Origin: Aestuariibaculum sp. M13
GTDB taxonomy: Bacteria > Bacteroidota > Bacteroidia > Flavobacteriales > Flavobacteriaceae
Reading direction: 5' to 3'
DNA: 64,000 bases
NCBI RefSeq assembly: GCF_024723255.1
Contig: NZ_JANIAC010000001.1
Location: 883,548 to 947,547, forward strand
Part shown: positions 63,985 through 64,000 of the stretch, one piece after another
How positions within the stretch are numbered: position 1 is the stretch's first letter
How the letters are laid out: each line of letters begins with the position of its first letter
Translations under genes and position numbers: made by a program
The notes under the pieces: generated by a model
Database searches by the model: none
Told to the model about the DNA's origin: nothing
Seen by the model: only the letters and a program-made list of their open reading frames with translations

Positions 63985-64000
63985 CAGGTAAGTACAGGAT
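63985..64000 (+). promoter_or_regulatory. Direct-repeat operator cut by the window edge
   Basis: CAGGTA (63985-63990) and CAGGAT (63995-64000) at a 10-bp period, matching the module at 47788-47832. The -7 box would fall at 64022-64029, outside the window. It predicts a plus-strand regulon gene next. Confidence 0.65.

Noticed and set aside
1-64000. CRISPR arrays, insertion sequences, integrases, tRNA or rRNA genes
   Set aside because: Both strands were read and no spaced repeat array, transposase or integrase motif, or tRNA-like cloverleaf was seen. The only long repeat found is the 154-bp cassette.

Overview
The window is AT-rich and comes from a Bacteroidota genome, most likely a (marine) member of the Flavobacteriaceae. 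Three things point there: three SusC/SusD outer-membrane pairs, lipoprotein-rich carbohydrate-active enzymes, and TAnnTTTG-type -7 boxes with A-rich leaders in place of Shine-Dalgarno sites. The whole 64 kb is one large pectin utilisation locus. No tRNA, rRNA, CRISPR array, insertion sequence or phage gene was seen.

Layout. (1) 1-2454, plus strand: the end of an esterase operon, with a partial CE12 rhamnogalacturonan acetylesterase, an alpha/beta-hydrolase esterase and a CE8 pectin methylesterase cut short by an in-frame amber codon. (2) 2506-12565, minus strand: a PL10 pectate lyase, then an operon of GH28, a DUF4450 protein, a beta-propeller glycosidase and a six-hairpin glycosidase. (3) 12813-14704, plus strand: a GntR-type regulator with a sugar-binding-like sensor, and an SGNH esterase. 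(4) 14777-31503, minus strand: a DUF4998/DUF5013-like surface lipoprotein, then a seven-gene operon of three fasciclin-domain lipoproteins and two SusCD pairs. (5) 31740-37537, plus strand: a CE12 esterase, a GH2 beta-galactosidase and a tandem CE12-CE12 protein. (6) 37670-42873, minus strand: sulfatase, beta-propeller glycosidase, L-rhamnose mutarotase and GH2. (7) 43022-47717, minus strand: a third SusCD pair. (8) 48022-63949, plus strand: an eight-gene operon of GH28, PL22, GH106, GH105, GH43-like, GH115, GH2 and an esterase/propeller fusion.

How the genes fit together (family-level inference). CE8, CE12 and the other esterases strip methyl and acetyl groups. PL10 and the GH28 enzymes cut homogalacturonan and rhamnogalacturonan backbones. 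SusCD pairs and accessory lipoproteins bind and import the fragments. GH105, GH106, PL22, GH2, GH43-like and GH115 enzymes dismantle the oligosaccharides and the galactan or arabinogalactan side chains. RhaM equilibrates released L-rhamnose in the cytoplasm. The sulfatase suggests that at least part of the natural substrate is sulfated.

The main new observation is regulatory. Nine transcription units in the window, and a tenth that starts beyond its right edge, carry the same 45-bp promoter module: two CAGGAT-like hexamers repeated directly at a 10-bp period, then exactly 21 bp, then a TAnnTTTG-like -7 box. This defines a candidate pectin regulon driven by an activator that is not obviously encoded here. 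One copy of the module, with its adjoining signal-peptide codons, has been duplicated onto an unrelated esterase gene 17.8 kb away.
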